Source: Flaccisagitta enflata
Taxonomy: Eukaryota > Chaetognatha > Sagittoidea > Aphragmophora
Reading direction: 5' to 3'
Assembly (NCBI GenBank): GCA_965153355.1
Contig: OZ231127.1
Span: 56,792,001-56,856,000 of the forward strand
DNA length: 64,000 nt
Shown here: one piece after another, positions 33,414-47,057 of the stretch
How the letters are laid out: each line of letters begins with the position of its first letter
Position numbering within the stretch: the first letter of the stretch is position 1
The notes under the pieces: model-generated
What the model saw: the letters and a program-made list of their open reading frames with translations, nothing else
What the model was told of the DNA's origin: nothing
Databases searched by the model: none
Made by a program: the position numbers and the translations under genes

Positions 33414-33945
<532 letters not shown>

Positions 33946-34099
33946 ATAAAAGATGACAAAACGGGGAAATAAAATCCGATTGAAAAGTTTTATGGAATCC
34001 CTAATGCCACATTTAACACACAGATCAGAAACATCCTTCATATTATATTTATCAACTTCAGATGATGGGGCTAGCATATCACACGATTATGTATAATAA

Positions 34100-34282
34100 A
34101 CAAGGCCGGATACACGGCTTCCGAAGTCGCGTGCGGGTGGGCAGGGGCCATATTTGAGGTCACCAGACCATTTGGGCAGAAGCAGTGAGGTCAATGAAAA
34201 AAATCATAAAAAAAGTAAAATATAACCGACCAACCGACTGACGGACAAAGCGGGTTGTAGAGGTGTGCACGCAACTAAAAAG
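34100..34282 (-). mobile_element. HFE element, reverse orientation
   Basis: Read on the minus strand, AGTTGCGTGCACACCTCTAC opens the element, then CCGCTTTGTCCGTC, 'TTTGGGCAG' as the inverse of the CTGCCCAAA box, CCCCTGCCCACC, and GCACGCGACT. It ends in the GGCCTTGTTT terminus at 34100. The two ends are GTTGCGTGC and GCACGCGAC, one mismatch in the pairing. Confidence 0.85.
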
Positions 34283-34317
34283 ACGCACCTTCGTTTTCAT
34301 TGACAAAACAGATATAA

Positions 34318-34570
34318 ACAAGGCCGGATACACGGCCACCAGATGCGGACGGGTGGGCGCGGGGCGGAAATGCGCGTTTTCACACTTTCCAACTCGATCA
34401 TTACGGACGGACGGACGGATGGACGGACGGATGGATGGACGGACGGACGGATGGATGGACGGACGGACGGACGGACGGACGGACGGACGGACGGACGGAC
34501 GGACGGATGGACAGACGGACGGACGGACGAACAAAGCCTCTTATAGAGTTGCGTGTCCGCAACTAAAAAC
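34318..34570 (-). mobile_element. HFE element with long (GGAC)n interior, reverse orientation
   Basis: On the minus strand it has AGTTGCGGACACGCAACT (34568 down to 34551) and CTCTATAAGAGGCTTTGT. About 130 bp of (GTCC)n/(ATCC)n follow, then the 'CGGGTGG' box in inverse, and TGTATCCGGCCTTGTT at 34318. The GGAC array is the family's variable segment expanded. Confidence 0.85.
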
Positions 34571-34896
34571 AAATCAAGCTTTTGTAAGTTTAGATATTTC
34601 TTTTTTTTTTTCAAAAAAACCTGCTATCTAGACCAATCACATGACTGTATCACAAACGGTTTAGAAGCTAGAGCCACTAAAGAAAAGGTTTGTTTTGCTG
34701 GAATAAACTTTTTGACTGTGAAACTGAAAAGGCAATGTTTTCTATGAAACTTACGCCATTTTCAAATGTAAAAAAACATAGAAACACCACATTGAAACCA
34801 AATGAAAATGTTTTCAAAGGGCATTCCAACGTCTGTAGAATTTTGTTACTTTTTCTCTGAAATTTGTTACCACAACTAACGATTCAAAAGAGCGTC

Positions 34897-35078
34897 TTTT
34901 TAGTCGCGTGCTACGCGACTCTACACCCCGCTTTGTCCGTCGGTTGGTCTGTTGGTCACGCTTTACTTTTTTGTGATTTTTTTTACCTCGCTGCTCCTGC
35001 CCAAATGGTCTAGTGACCTCAAATATGGCCTCTGCCCCCCGCACGCGACTTCGGTAGCCGTGTATCCGGCCTTGTTTT
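34897..35078 (+). mobile_element. HFE element, GTCGCGTGC subfamily, complete
   Basis: AGTCGCGTGCTACGCGACT (34902-34920), CTCTACACCCCGCTTTGTCC, ACGCTTTACTTTTTT, GCTGCTCCTGCCCAAATGG, and CCCCGCACGCGACT (3' motif at 35041-35050). It ends GGTAGCCGTGTATCCGGCC and TTGTTTTTA. This is the clearest example of the full plan of this subfamily. Confidence 0.9.
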
Positions 35079-36300
35079 TACGCGTGGTAACGGGAGGAGA
35101 AAATGAAACCAGGGGAGAAATGTTTTGAATATAGACTAATAATTCTTTTTTATCATGGCCGTTTGTTATGGAAACCCATTTCCGTCTAGGCCCGTGTCAC
35201 AGAAACTGGGAATTGCATAATTACCCGACTTACGCAACATTTTTCACAAATGGGATTCCCTCACATGTTTTGAGCGCTATTGAAATAGTTTTTCTAGTTG
35301 CTCATTTAACTGATGCAAAGTTCCAAACAACTTTTTGTCAAAAGTTTTGAGTGGAAATACTCCAAAAACATGCCAATTTACCCTGTTTTTATATGTCCGG
35401 ATACTGTCCCATTTTGAAAAATAAGAGCAAAAGGGATTAAAAAATTGGCTTTCAGGTTGCTTTATTGCCCCCATGGCATCCCCCACAATCACTGGATATA
35501 CCCTGAAAAAATGAGCAGAATTATAGATCGCCAGATATGTTAAATTCGAGTGCAAATACTTACCTCCCACTCTCGAATTTTCTTACTTTTTTTTACTAAA
35601 TCTGAGATAGAACAGTGAGAACCGCTTTTGTACCGCTTGAACACGGGAAACATTGAGATTTTTTTTTCTTGTCACGTTAGGTAGTTCATGTAGTTGATTG
35701 ATGACAAATCTCATAAGCCCGGGATGTCTAGTTACAGAGATATTGATATTCTTCCTCTGTTTGATTATGATGTGCGCACATTTCTAACGCATGTCCCTCG
35801 CCTGTCCCTATACAAAAACCCGAAGATTTCACCAGTATCTATTCAACCTCGTAAATAAATCATTGTATTTGCAGAAAGAGCGTTAAATTTGACGCTTTCA
35901 CTCCAAATCTTAAGATTTTTTGACTATCCGTTCGGACACAGTGACAGTTTTTCTGTCAGATCTCCATAAATCGTGCGCACATTTCTAACGCTTTGAGGGA
36001 GTTGTTCGCGGATGAATACATCATTGGGAATGCAAACGCTAAGTGAGTGAATATGGTTTATCTAACAAACACCATGGTGAATTTAGCTGATTTTTTAAAC
36101 GAAGAAACTTTAAAGCACGCTTCTTTCCGTATTATCTCTAAAACCTGCTCATCGTTGTTCATTTCTTCAATTCCTAGGACAAGAGAGAGCCAAACGAACA
36201 AAAGTCACCTTTTATTTCAAAATCGTCATGCTGCATCACTTTTTCTCATATGACTGCCTGAACGATACAACACGATAAGTTGAATTTACCGCTGGCGAGA
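35079..36300. other. No gene recognised
   Basis: Mostly unique. 'GTGCGCACATTTCTAACGC' occurs twice (35771 and 35972). A 66-codon ATG frame at 36053-36253 starts MVYLTNTMVNLADF and has no recognisable motif. Confidence 0.45.
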
Positions 36301-36303
36301 CAG

Positions 36304-36714
<411 letters not shown>

Positions 36715-36771
36715 ATTAGAATTAACGTTTCACGGCTCTTATTCCGCGTCGGGTCCAAATTCTATTTCTAG

Positions 36772-37183
36772 TCGGGTGCACGGCTGCACGCGACGGAACC
36801 GCTATGTCTTGACTGTTTGTTTGTTTGATCGTTTGTACACCCCCCCCCCCGCCTTCTCAGGCCTGAAATCTGCCCTCTCAGGCCTGAGACCTGTCTGCTT
36901 AAGACTTAAATGTGCCTTCTCGGATTCAAGGGCAGATTTCAGGCCTGAGAGGGCCTGGGGGAGATGTACGAACAAACAAACAAACGGACGAGCGAGCGAG
37001 AGGCCCCCGGTGTTCCACAGGACACTGTCCCCTTCCAGGCCACTGCTTTGCTTCCCCTTATTCTGAATCACAACCATGCAACGTAGGGCAACAGGTATCG
37101 CTCACCAAATATTGCCCTAATGTGACCTGTTATGTCTGCCCCTGCCCGAACGCGACTTTACTAATCGTGTATTCGGCATTGTG
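36772..37183. mobile_element. Mosaic of HFE and GCAGCGGCCCC-family pieces
   Basis: A 5' HFE-like start (AGTCGGGTGCACGG...GCACGCGACG) is followed by a C run and 'AGGCCTGAAATCTGCCCTCTC' repeats present in both orientations (36855-36955). HFE 3' material comes next (CCCCTGCCCGAACGCGACT...GTATTCGGCATTGTG, 37139-37183). Confidence 0.6.
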
Positions 37184-37355
37184 TAATCGCGTGCCACGCG
37201 ACTCAACACCCCGCTTTGTCCATTCGCTGGTCTGTTGGTTGGTCACGTTTTACTCTTTTTTTTGTCTTTGAACAGTAAGCTCTGCTCAAATGACCTCAAT
37301 TACGACCCCTGCCCACCCGCACGCGACTGAGGTAGCTGTGTATCTGGGGTTGTTT
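37183..37355 (+). mobile_element. HFE element, GTCGCGTGC subfamily
   Basis: AATCGCGTGCCACGCGACT (37185-37203), CAACACCCCGCTTTGTCC, CACGTTTTACTC, CCCCTGCCCACC, GCACGCGACT, ending GTAGCTGTGTATCTGGGGTTG. It starts immediately at the 3' end of another copy. Confidence 0.85.
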
Positions 37356-37434
37356 GGATGAGATAACGATCGCTGATCATCTTTGGTAAGCAACTTACCA
37401 CACCTTGGTATCTTTTGCATCTCACAATTTACTA

Positions 37435-38155
37435 CAGTACGATAAAAGCGAAGATGACCTAGACTGGAGGAAAGATTTTTGGTATCTTAATTTTATTTGA
37501 TTTATAAAAAAATTAATATTTATGCTATTTAAAAGTTGCTTTAATGCTTGAATATATTTTTTTTCTTATTTTTTAACTTGTGACTTGACATTATCAGAAC
37601 TTCAACTTTTTAATGTTCTAACCTAAATTATCAGATCAAGCAGAAAATTTGATATCAATTTTAAAAAATCAGTTTAGTAAGACTATTTTTTCATATTTTA
37701 TATTTATTTTAAGCTTTGCCAAGACATTATTTTATATAATAGTTCTGTTTGAAAAATAGCTGTAATTTTTTTTTTTTTTAAATATATATAATATTCAGCT
37801 TGATCTGATAAAATGTTAAAATGTTGAAAAATGTTAAAAGGTTAAAATTTTGTTGAAAGATAAATTTACCTAATTTTTTTTCTTAAAAACAATTATAAAA
37901 CCCATAATATGAATTCTATAAAATTGATTTATGTTTTAAACTATCTAAAATTTTGCTTTGTATCTTATCAAATATATTAAAACATTAAAAATCAATTTTT
38001 TATGAATTAAACAGTTTGATGAATTAAACAATAGTAAACATATATATGGAAAGAACTTTTAATTATCATTACTTATAAACATCTTATTAATCATATTATT
38101 TAAAATACTCAAATTCTATCCTCCAGTCTAGGTAGTCTTTGCTCCAAACGTACTG
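37435..38155. mobile_element. 721-bp AT-rich TA-flanked TIR element (CAGTACG family)
   Basis: The left end CAGTACGATAAAAGCGAAGA and the inverted right end CAGTACGTTTGGAGCAAAGA share TA flanks and an inner CCTAGACTGGAGGA. The interior is extremely A+T rich with no frame. Confidence 0.75.
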
Positions 38156-38296
38156 TATGAGAGAGAGCTTCTGTATGCAGTGGACATTGTCAAATAAGAA
38201 AAAAAATCAGATTTTCAATTGAGTGCGAAATTGTATTAAATAAGTCAAAATATCATAAATGGTGAATCACTGGATTACAGAGAGAAGGTTAATATA

Positions 38297-38658
38297 AGGT
38301 GTGAACCCCCTGAAAACTGTAGCACCCCCCCCTACAGCTATAACCGATAAAATTATAGACATTCTTAAGGTAGAAAAATGTTTATATGAATAAAAGTGGC
38401 CTCACCAGAGCGATTTTTTATTTTTGTTTTTTAAGAAAAGTTTTAATTTAATAAAGTATTAAAATTAAGTATTATTAAAAGTTCATGAAATCAAAGTTCT
38501 TCCATTATAATTTGAGACTGGAGTGGATATTGGAAAATCGCTCCGGTGGCGCCACTTGTATAGTTATTAGCTTTAATTAGCAACGTAAAATTTTTTATTG
38601 ATTGCTATAGTTTGAGCTGTAAGGGGGGGTGCTACAGTTTTAGGGGGGTTCTCATCTT
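38297..38658. mobile_element. ~360-bp TIR element (AACCCCCTGAAAACTGTAGC family)
   Basis: TAAGGTGTGAACCCCCTG...CTGTAGCACCCCCC on the left is mirrored at 38625-38658. Target duplication is unclear. The centre (about 38410-38570) holds 'AGCGATTTTTTATT' and 'AATCGCTCCGGTGGCG'. Confidence 0.7.
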
Positions 38659-38772
38659 ATTTTTCTCCTTCCTCTGTAGTTTTGTGGTGCAGTTCCAAAA
38701 ATGATGTATTACCAAGAGCGATTTTCACTACCAACTGTCTAAAACCAAAGTTATGCAGCACCAACTAAAGAC

Positions 38773-38812
38773 GAGCCTCTTATAGAGTTGCGTGTCCAAA
38801 CTAAAAATAACG
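38773..38812 (-). mobile_element. 5' end fragment of an HFE element
   Basis: GAGCCTCTTATAGAGTTGCG followed by TGTCCAAACTAAAAA is the inverse of the GTTGCGGAC-subfamily start. The rest is missing. Confidence 0.7.
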
Positions 38813-39100
38813 AAAATCAACAAATATATAATTAAAATAGAAAACCTACTTATGACTGAGTATCACAATTTAGTGACATTTAGGAACAACCTGGGGTAAT
38901 GGTGAATTGGTAAAATCGCGGAGGGAGAGGGGGACAGAAATGCTCACTTCCCACTTTTCTAATCAAGCATCGCAGATAGACCAATAAACAGATTTTGTCT
39001 TTGATGCAACTGATGCGATGTCTTCTGGTTGATTGCCTATTACAAGCTGCAACTGTTGCCGACATAGTCTGGTTGAGAGTTCCATGGGCACGGCTGTCTG

Positions 39101-39376
39101 TTAGTCAAGCGTTTTCTTCACAGTGAATCGTGAGACGATCAGAGCAGAGAAATTGAGAGGATGTGCAGAGACGAAGTCGCACGAGGCAGTGCCGGGGGTG
39201 GCTGGCCGCGTCGGCATCGTCAATTTGGCGGCGGCGTGGGTCTGTAAACAGACTAACAGACATCCATCCCCACCGCCGTCGTCGTTGTTGCCGTCGTCGT
39301 TGCTATTGCTGCATCGTAGGGTTGACGGTAGGATCGTCCCGGGCGCATCCATTGATAAACATGCATGATAATTAGC
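39101..39376 (-). CDS. Candidate terminal exon, unknown protein
   Basis: On the minus strand a good acceptor (CAATCTTTTTTTCGCAG at 39393-39377) precedes a phase-0 frame of 91 codons to a stop at 39101. Part is low complexity ('NSNDDGNNDDGGGDG'), the rest is mixed ('HPLNFSALIVSRFTVKKTLD' at the end). The region is much more G+C rich than the neighbours. A plus-strand frame overlaps, and no upstream exon is identified. Confidence 0.25.
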   Translation of the reverse strand, partial: ANYHACLSMDAPGTILPSTLRCSNSNDDGNNDDGGGDGCLLVCLQTHAAAKLTMPTRPATPGTASCDFVSAHPLNFSALIVSRFTVKKTLD

Positions 39377-39468
39377 CTGCGAAAAAAAGATTGATGATGA
39401 AAAAAGTTCCATAAACTTATTTCTCTCCGTCCCTGTCTCAGTGTCTCACTGTCCCTGTCTGTCTGTCC

Positions 39469-39758
<290 letters not shown>

Positions 39759-40197
39759 CACACTCGCACACATGTACACAAACACACGCACATGCACTCA
39801 CTAGTGCACACTGTTTCTGTATACCTTTATTGGTGCTTTCTTGTGAGCGAAAAGGATAAACCCATCAGACTCATACCAAACTATGCATTTACCTACTGGC
39901 CTGGAAAGAATTCAGATTCAAATATCGCCATGAACGTTGGAGTTTCTTGTTTTCACATCATCCGTTTTGACATCATCCGTTTTGACATCCTACAAAAAAT
40001 GAAATATTAAACAAACCCTGTCATTTATCGTACCTTACAAACAATATTAATTATGTCCGACCTGCCTCAAACCACTCCCCTACCCCTGAACACAACCCTC
40101 AAGAACACTAGACCTAGTCCTAGACCTAACGAGCGCTGCTTAGTCCCCCAACCACGAGCCTGCTGAACTTCATCAAACACCTGATAGGGTTTTCTGC

Positions 40198-40236
40198 GGA
40201 ACAAGGCAAGATACACAGCTTCCCAAGTCGCACATT
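40198..40236 (-). mobile_element. 3' end fragment of an HFE element
   Basis: GGAACAAGGCAAGATACACA followed by GCTTCCCAAGTCGC is the inverse of an HFE terminus. Nothing beyond is recognisable. Confidence 0.65.
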
Positions 40237-40292
40237 TTCACACAAGCCTTGCAAACAAGTGTTCATAGGTTAATCAACTTACTTCGAACATA

Positions 40293-40866
40293 CAGTAGAT
40301 GTCGTCTAGACTTGGAAATCTGGGGGAATTCATTACAAGAAGACAAATAAAGTTAAGAGAGTGATATTTGGAATATAAACTAATAAAAGGATGCTTTATT
40401 GCCCATGGGTGTTGGTTGCCATGGAAACACATTTCTATGTATTTACGCTAAAGTATCAATTTTTTGAGAAATTTTTTGAGGGAACATTGTTTAAAAAAAA
40501 ATTTGCTACAACTTTCCCAAAGTATGTTCTGTAAGAATATTGCTGGTTTGGCGGTTGCTAGGGAGCATCACAGGGCTGTCACACATAGTTACGCTCCCTA
40601 GCAACGGCTAAACGAGCAATATTCTTACAGAACATACTGTGGGAAAGTTGTGGCAAATTTTATTTCAAACAATGTTCCCTAAAAAAATTTCTCAAAATAT
40701 TGATACTTTAGCGTGTATACATGAAAATGTGTTTCCATAGCAACCAACACCCATAGGCAACAAAGCATACTTTTATTAGTCTATATTCCAAATATCAGTC
40801 TCTTAAGTAAATTTGTCTTCCTGTAATGAATTCCCCCGTATTTCCAAGTCTAGACGACATCTACTG
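40293..40866. mobile_element. 574-bp TA-flanked TIR element (CAGTAGATG family), complete
   Basis: CAGTAGATGTCGTCTAGACT and its inverse lie between TA at 40291-40292 and 40867-40868. Inverted similarity runs almost to the centre, where GTTGCTAGGGAGC pairs with GCTCCCTAGCAAC (about 40555-40605), so the whole element can form one hairpin. Confidence 0.85.
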
Positions 40867-41029
40867 TAGCATGTAACAGACATGACTATTTGATACTTAC
40901 TTTTATGCACTCTGTCGAGTGTTTGAAATGATTGGCTGCTTCCTAGTGATGTCCGTGTGTGGGGTATATTGATGGGTCGACATATCAGGTAATTGCGCGA
41001 TGATTAGTTTCTCTCTAATTACAAAGTTT

Positions 41030-41290
41030 CCAACTATATAAGTTATAAAGTAGGTAGCTCGAGGTGCTTGTGCCCGAGGTCCAGGAAGACAGCTGTTACG
41101 TGTTTACACCTGCTTGACCAGCGATCGTGCTCCTGCCGTCAGCGAATCGTTTAGGACCTCTCATTGGTCAGCCTTGGTCAGTCCTTTAATCATTCTCAAC
41201 TCTCATTGGCTATTTGAGGAGGGGGAGGAGGAGCAACGTACAGCGTTCCTCAAGTAATCCTTCGCAGACAACGAATATTACCAGAAACAA
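41030..41290. promoter_or_regulatory. Possible promoter-like region (TATA-like and ATTGG boxes)
   Basis: CTATATAAG at about 41034 and two TCATTGG (inverted CCAAT) motifs at 41160-41170 and 41202-41215 occur in a locally GC-richer stretch. No transcript can be assigned, so this is weak. Confidence 0.15.
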
Positions 41291-41479
41291 AAGAAGAGAT
41301 AAGAGATTCGAACTTTCGTTTTGAGTGTTGTAAGAATAGAACATGGGGAAATAATTCTTTAAGTTAGTAACAAAAGTATTTAAAAAAAGACTATCTTGTC
41401 AATGAGGCAGTCACGGTTTCCGTGACTGGAGCCTCTATTCTCGCTAATAAATCGATAAATCTGGAGAAATAAAGCGGTT

Positions 41480-41560
41480 GCTAAAGAGCGTATTCCTCTG
41501 TGACGGCCCTCAGCAACAGCCAAACGAGCAATATTCTTACAGAACATACCTTGGGATATA
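41480..41560. mobile_element. Fragment of the CAGTAGATG-family centre
   Basis: GCGGTTGCTAAAGAGC and 'CAAACGAGCAATATTCTTAC' match the core of 40293-40866. Confidence 0.6.
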
Positions 41561-41635
41561 CAATAAAGCCAAGTCAATGTTGATCAATTTTACTGTTCAC
41601 TGATCCAGACATTTTAGTGGGAAACATAAAGATGT

Positions 41636-41830
41636 TTTTAGTTGCGGACACGCAACTCTATAAGAGGCTTTGTCCGTCCGTCGGTCGGTCGGTCCGTCGG
41701 TCGGTCGGTCCGTGGACACGAGTCGAAAAGTGAGGAAATGAGCGTTTTAGAACATTCTTAGTTGCGGACAGTTGCATTTCCGCCCCTGCCCACCCGTCCG
41801 CAACTGATGGCCGTGTATCCGGCCTTGTTC
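41636..41830 (+). mobile_element. HFE element, GTTGCGGAC subfamily
   Basis: AGTTGCGGACACGCAACT (41640-41657), CTCTATAAGAGGCTTTGTCC, (GTCGGTCG)n, 'CGAGTCGAAAAGTGAGG', an extra internal AGTTGCGGACAGTTGC (41760-41775), CCCCTGCCCACCC, GTCCGCAACT (41796-41805), terminal hairpin and TTGTT. Confidence 0.9.
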
Positions 41831-41935
41831 CATAGCAACCGACCATGATTCATTATCTTCCTATTTTGTGTGCCCCCCATTATTTCAGTCTGTACTTTCT
41901 GTGGAAGCAAAATTTATATTTGTTATGAAGTTCGT

Positions 41936-42169
41936 TTATATCTCATCTTCCATTGGATGACAACTGTCAATTGTCGATGAACATTGATCAATTGTGTGTC
42001 TGGTTGAAAAGAGCTCTGTTACGACAGTTACGTCATGATCCCCAAGGTGCAACGTCTTTCTATGTCCTGGAATCTCTGTGTAACTTTTTTCTAGAAATAA
42101 AAGTATAGGGAATTTTGTCATGTCGGAAGGTTTAAAGGAAGCCATACTCTTGGAGCATGCCTTTGCCAC
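41936..42169 (-). CDS. Unidentified small open frame
   Basis: On the minus strand an ATG at 42169 opens 77 codons to a TAA at 41936. Composition is balanced (starts MAKACSKSMASFKPSDMTKF, later 'HLGDHDVTVVTELF'). It lies in unique sequence between an HFE copy and a (TC)n array. A plus-strand frame overlaps its start. I do not recognise it and cannot exclude chance. Confidence 0.25.
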   Translation of the reverse strand: MAKACSKSMASFKPSDMTKFPILLFLEKSYTEIPGHRKTLHLGDHDVTVVTELFSTRHTIDQCSSTIDSCHPMEDEI

Positions 42170-42377
42170 TTTCTATTCCACTGTCTGTCTCACTGTCTTT
42201 CTGTCTCTTTGGTTCTCAGTGACTCTCCCTTTCTGTCTCTCTATCTTTGTGTCTCTCTTTCTTCGTGTCTCTTTCTTTCTGTCTCTTTGTCTCTCTGTCT
42301 CGCTATCTCTCTCTTTTTCTGTCTCTCTATCTCTCTTGTTGTGTTTTATTCTGCATTTCTCTCTGTCTGTCTGTCTT

Positions 42378-42526
<149 letters not shown>

Positions 42527-42535
42527 CACACTTAT

Positions 42536-42712
42536 ATGGAAGGTTTTCAGTTTCACTTGTTTGGAGATATGAAAAACCTCCTAGCCTCTTTGCGTCATTT
42601 GGCCGTGCCAGAAAGACGATGTTTATGCCCTATTGACATGTCAGAAAAGACAATTGATAACATTGGAGATTTATGCCTTCTATTTTTGGCAATGGTCGCA
42701 GTTTGGCACTGA
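42536..42712 (+). CDS. Unidentified 58-codon open frame after the (TC)n array
   Basis: ATG at 42536 starts MEGFQFHLFGDMKNLLASLR and ends at TGA 42710-42712 after a hydrophobic 'LCLLFLAMVAVWH'. The frame is also open into the upstream microsatellite. It is protein-like but unsupported by splice sites or similarity I recognise. Confidence 0.2.
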   Translation: MEGFQFHLFGDMKNLLASLRHLAVPERRCLCPIDMSEKTIDNIGDLCLLFLAMVAVWH

Positions 42713-43079
42713 TTTTTCTTTCACTCTTCTTTAATCTTTTTTCTTCTTTCTTTTCCGTTTGATCCTCCTCCTCCTCCTTCTCCGCCTTCTTCTCCTCCCA
42801 GCTCTCCTATATTCCTCTCGCTCTTGACTATTTGAGACGTTTGCTCTTCGTCTTCGTCAACCACCAGATCTCTCTATATTTTTTTTCATCCAGCCATTCT
42901 GTCTCTGTGGTCTTCCTTTATATTTGTATTTCTTTTATGTCCGTCCATTAGCTTATTTTACCTTCTTCTATCTCTGTTCATGAATGCTTTATGAATTGAT
43001 ATTTCATTCTTTACTTTTGCATAACCAGTATTTCTGATATGAGATTCCCCATATTTGAAATTCTATATGACATCTAGAC

Positions 43080-43470
43080 TGGAGGTGCAAAGCGTGTAAG
43101 TTGGATATGACGCTAAAGCGTTAGGTACAGAGGAACCTGAGGCCTCTTAGTTAATATGTGGACATGGGATAGTAAGAGGGGCCAAGCTTGGGCTCATGAA
43201 GACTTATTGGAGAGACTCATGGTTGTGTGGGTCAACATAAAAAAGCCCTAAGGCTGGCTTTGTGATAGAGGCTGAGAATTGGGCCTTGAGACCAGGATTT
43301 GAATCTTGAGTGTTGAATTTGGGCCTAAAGTTGTATTTTGGGATTCGAGGGATAGGGAGCAAGAAAATTTTGAAAAAAGGAAACAAAGGAGAAGAACAAA
43401 AACTGTCCTTTTGTGTGAAAGCATAGGTCATTGGACCCTTCTAGGCCGCCGCCCTAAAACCGCGCTATTA
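43080..43470. mobile_element. Partial GCAGCGGCCCC-family element
   Basis: ~20-bp phrases (GGGCCTTGAGACCAGGATTT, TTGAATTTGGGCC) precede GGACCCTTCTAGGCCGCCGC at 43434-43453, the family's inverted-repeat core. Confidence 0.5.
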
Positions 43471-43809
43471 CAATTACAGACGACCTCCGTGTTTTGTACC
43501 CCCATTTGATTTTCATTTTTCCTGCTCTTCACTCCCCCCCACGATTTGAGTTGTCTTTCCTCTTTGAAACGGTTGCCAACAGATCTACCAAAAGCGCACA
43601 TAAGCGTCAGAATATTCAGTGATGAATCATTCGTCGGAATCGATGAAGTTTTTAAGATCCATAGCAAAATTGCTTCCCATTTGTTTCTCTATCTTATTTC
43701 TTAAATCTAGACAACATATACCATATCTTGCAAATAAATATCAACAAAGACCATTTTTGGATAATAGATCCTTCATTGTCGCTTTTGGACTCCTTCACTT
43801 TGTTTTTTT

Positions 43810-43817
43810 CTTCTTCT

Positions 43818-43849
<32 letters not shown>

Positions 43850-43865
43850 TTCTTCTTCTTCTTGA
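43810..43865. repeat. (TTC)n array, left of a TIR element
   Basis: About 55 bp of TTC ending where the element at 43866 begins. Confidence 0.95.
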
Positions 43866-45072
<1,207 letters not shown>

Positions 45073-45078
<6 letters not shown>

Positions 45079-45375
45079 TCTTCTTCTTCTTCTTCTTCTT
45101 CTTCTTCTTCTTCTTTTTCTTCTGCTTCTTCTTCCTCTTCCTCTTCTTCTTCTTCTTCTTCTTCTTCTTCTTCTTCTTCTTCTTCTTCTTCTTCTTTTTC
45201 TTCTTCTTCTTCTTCTTCTTCCTCTTCCTCTTCTTCTTCTTCTTCTTCTTCTTCTTCTTCTTCTTCTTCTTCTTCTTCTTCTTCTTCATCTTCTTCTATC
45301 TTCTTCTTCTTCTTCTTCTTCTTCTTCTTCTTCTGCTTCTTCTTCTTCTTCTTCCTACTCTTCTTCTTCTTTTTC
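45073..45375. repeat. (TTC)n array
   Basis: About 300 bp of TTC with rare TGC, TCC and ATC interruptions. Confidence 0.97.
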
Positions 45376-45384
45376 CTTTTCGTA

Positions 45385-45515
45385 CCCCCCCTTCCAGGCC
45401 CATATCTCCGCCTCGAAGCCCATACCCAGCCTTGAGGCCTAGATTCCGTTCTTGAGGCCCAAATCTCATCTTAAGGCCAAAATCCCATCTTTGAGGCCCA
45501 GATCCTTTTTTTTTT
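45385..45515. repeat. ~22-bp TTGAGGCCCAAATC repeats
   Basis: Six degenerate units of (C/T)TTGAGGCC(C/T)A(A/G)AT, resembling the interior of the GCAGCGGCCCC family. Confidence 0.7.
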
Positions 45516-45534
45516 CTTTTTTTGATTTACGTTT

Positions 45535-45947
45535 GTCGTTTTTCATTTTTCGTTTTTCGTTTTTCGTTTTTCGTTTTTCGTTTTTCGTTTTTCGTTTTTC
45601 GTTTTTTTTTCTTTTTTTGTTTTGTTTTTTTTTTCTGTTTTTTTTTTGTCTCTTGGTTCTTTTTGTTTTATGTTTTATGTTTTTTGTTTTTTGTTTTTAG
45701 TCTATTGTTTTTTGTTTTTTGTTTTTTGTTTTTTGTTTTTTGTTTTTTGTTTTTGTTTTTTGTTTTTTGTTTTTTGTTTTTTGTTTTTTGTTTTTTGTCT
45801 TTGGTCTTTGGTCTTTGGTCTTTGGTCTTTGGTTTTTTGTTTTTTGTTTTTTGTTTTTTGTTTCTGTTTTTTTTTTATTTTTTGTTTTTGTTTCTCGTTT
45901 TCTTTTATTTTTGTTTTGTTGTTGTTGTTGTTGTTGTTGTTGTTTTT

Positions 45948-46026
<79 letters not shown>
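45535..46026. repeat. (TTTTTCG)n, (TTTTTTG)n, (TTTGGTC)n and (TTG)n arrays
   Basis: TTTTTCG units (45540-45605), 7-bp TTTTTTG units (45680-45880) with five TTTGGTC units at about 45797-45832, then TTG units (45916-46026). Phe- and Val/Leu-rich frames are artefacts. Confidence 0.95.
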
Positions 46027-46137
46027 AATGTTAGTTATTCTTGTTACTCGTTCTGACACTTTGACACCCGGTCTCAGGTACAAGCCGTAAATTTTCAGAG
46101 AACGTTTAGTTTCTCTCAAAAGCCATATTTTCCCTCC

Positions 46138-46498
46138 ATGACAAAGACGTATTCATGCTCGTCACTCAAATCGAGCACCAGCAATGATTTACTGCAGCTC
46201 ATTTACTCTCTTTCCTACCACTGCCCTGAATGGTTTCAGCGCACCGCATCATCAATTTCGCTTCTTCCCGCTGTTCTCCAGCATAGTACAAATATCCCGA
46301 GCAGCTCCACCACATTACTCTAGCGCACTATCGAACTGGTCCCTCGTACTGCTCCTTCTTATCGCTCCAACACTTCTTTACCTCTCAATCTGGCTTGCTC
46401 TGCATTTAAATAATATTGGATCGCATCGGTTTGTTATGGATTCATCAAATACTCGTGGCTTGTTAAGCGACTCTATACCCTACATTGTCAATCTTTAG
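46138..46498 (+). other. GC-moderate stretch with two overlapping open frames
   Basis: One frame starts MTKTYSCSSLKSSTSND at 46138 (61 codons). Another, starting MIYCSSFTLFPTTALNG at 46184 (104 codons), has a hydrophobic 'LVLLLLIAPTLLYLSIW' stretch. Neither has identifiable relatives known to me or splice signals. Confidence 0.2.
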
Positions 46499-46552
46499 TT
46501 CCAGGCGTCACTCATTCACTTTATCGGCGACGCTGGGCTTTTGATTTTATTG

Positions 46553-46600
46553 TGCTGCCCCTGCCCAAAAGCACGCAATTGAGATAGTCGTGTTTTTAAA
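46553..46600 (+). mobile_element. 3' end fragment of an HFE element
   Basis: GCTGCCCCTGCCCAAAAGC, then ACGCAATTGAGATAGTCGTG. Confidence 0.6.
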
Positions 46601-46823
46601 GCAAGCGGGAAAACTTTTGTCATCAACCATGACTTTGCCGATTCTGCGCTCTTTTGTGTCGTATTTGTTTGTGTGTACACGGCATTACTTAAAATGCTTC
46701 ACCTTTCGGGAGACTTTAGACTCGACTGCCACTCCCATATATCACCGAAACAGAGTCTGAGACCAACATTCAGCGCCCCGCCTTTTGCCTGTGGTGCCAC
46801 CGATTCACTCCACAACCGGAAGA

Positions 46824-46865
46824 ATGAATGGTGATTCGAGTGAGGCGCGAATTTTATGGAAATTG
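46824..46865 (+). CDS. Weak candidate first exon ending at a GTAAG(AG)n donor
   Basis: ATG at 46824 gives MNGDSSEARILWKL and stops at TTG|GTAAGAGAGAG, where the 5' splice site runs straight into the (GA)n array. Exon length is 42 nt, phase 0. There is no partner exon downstream before the repeats end, so this is low confidence. Confidence 0.2.
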
Positions 46866-47057
<192 letters not shown>

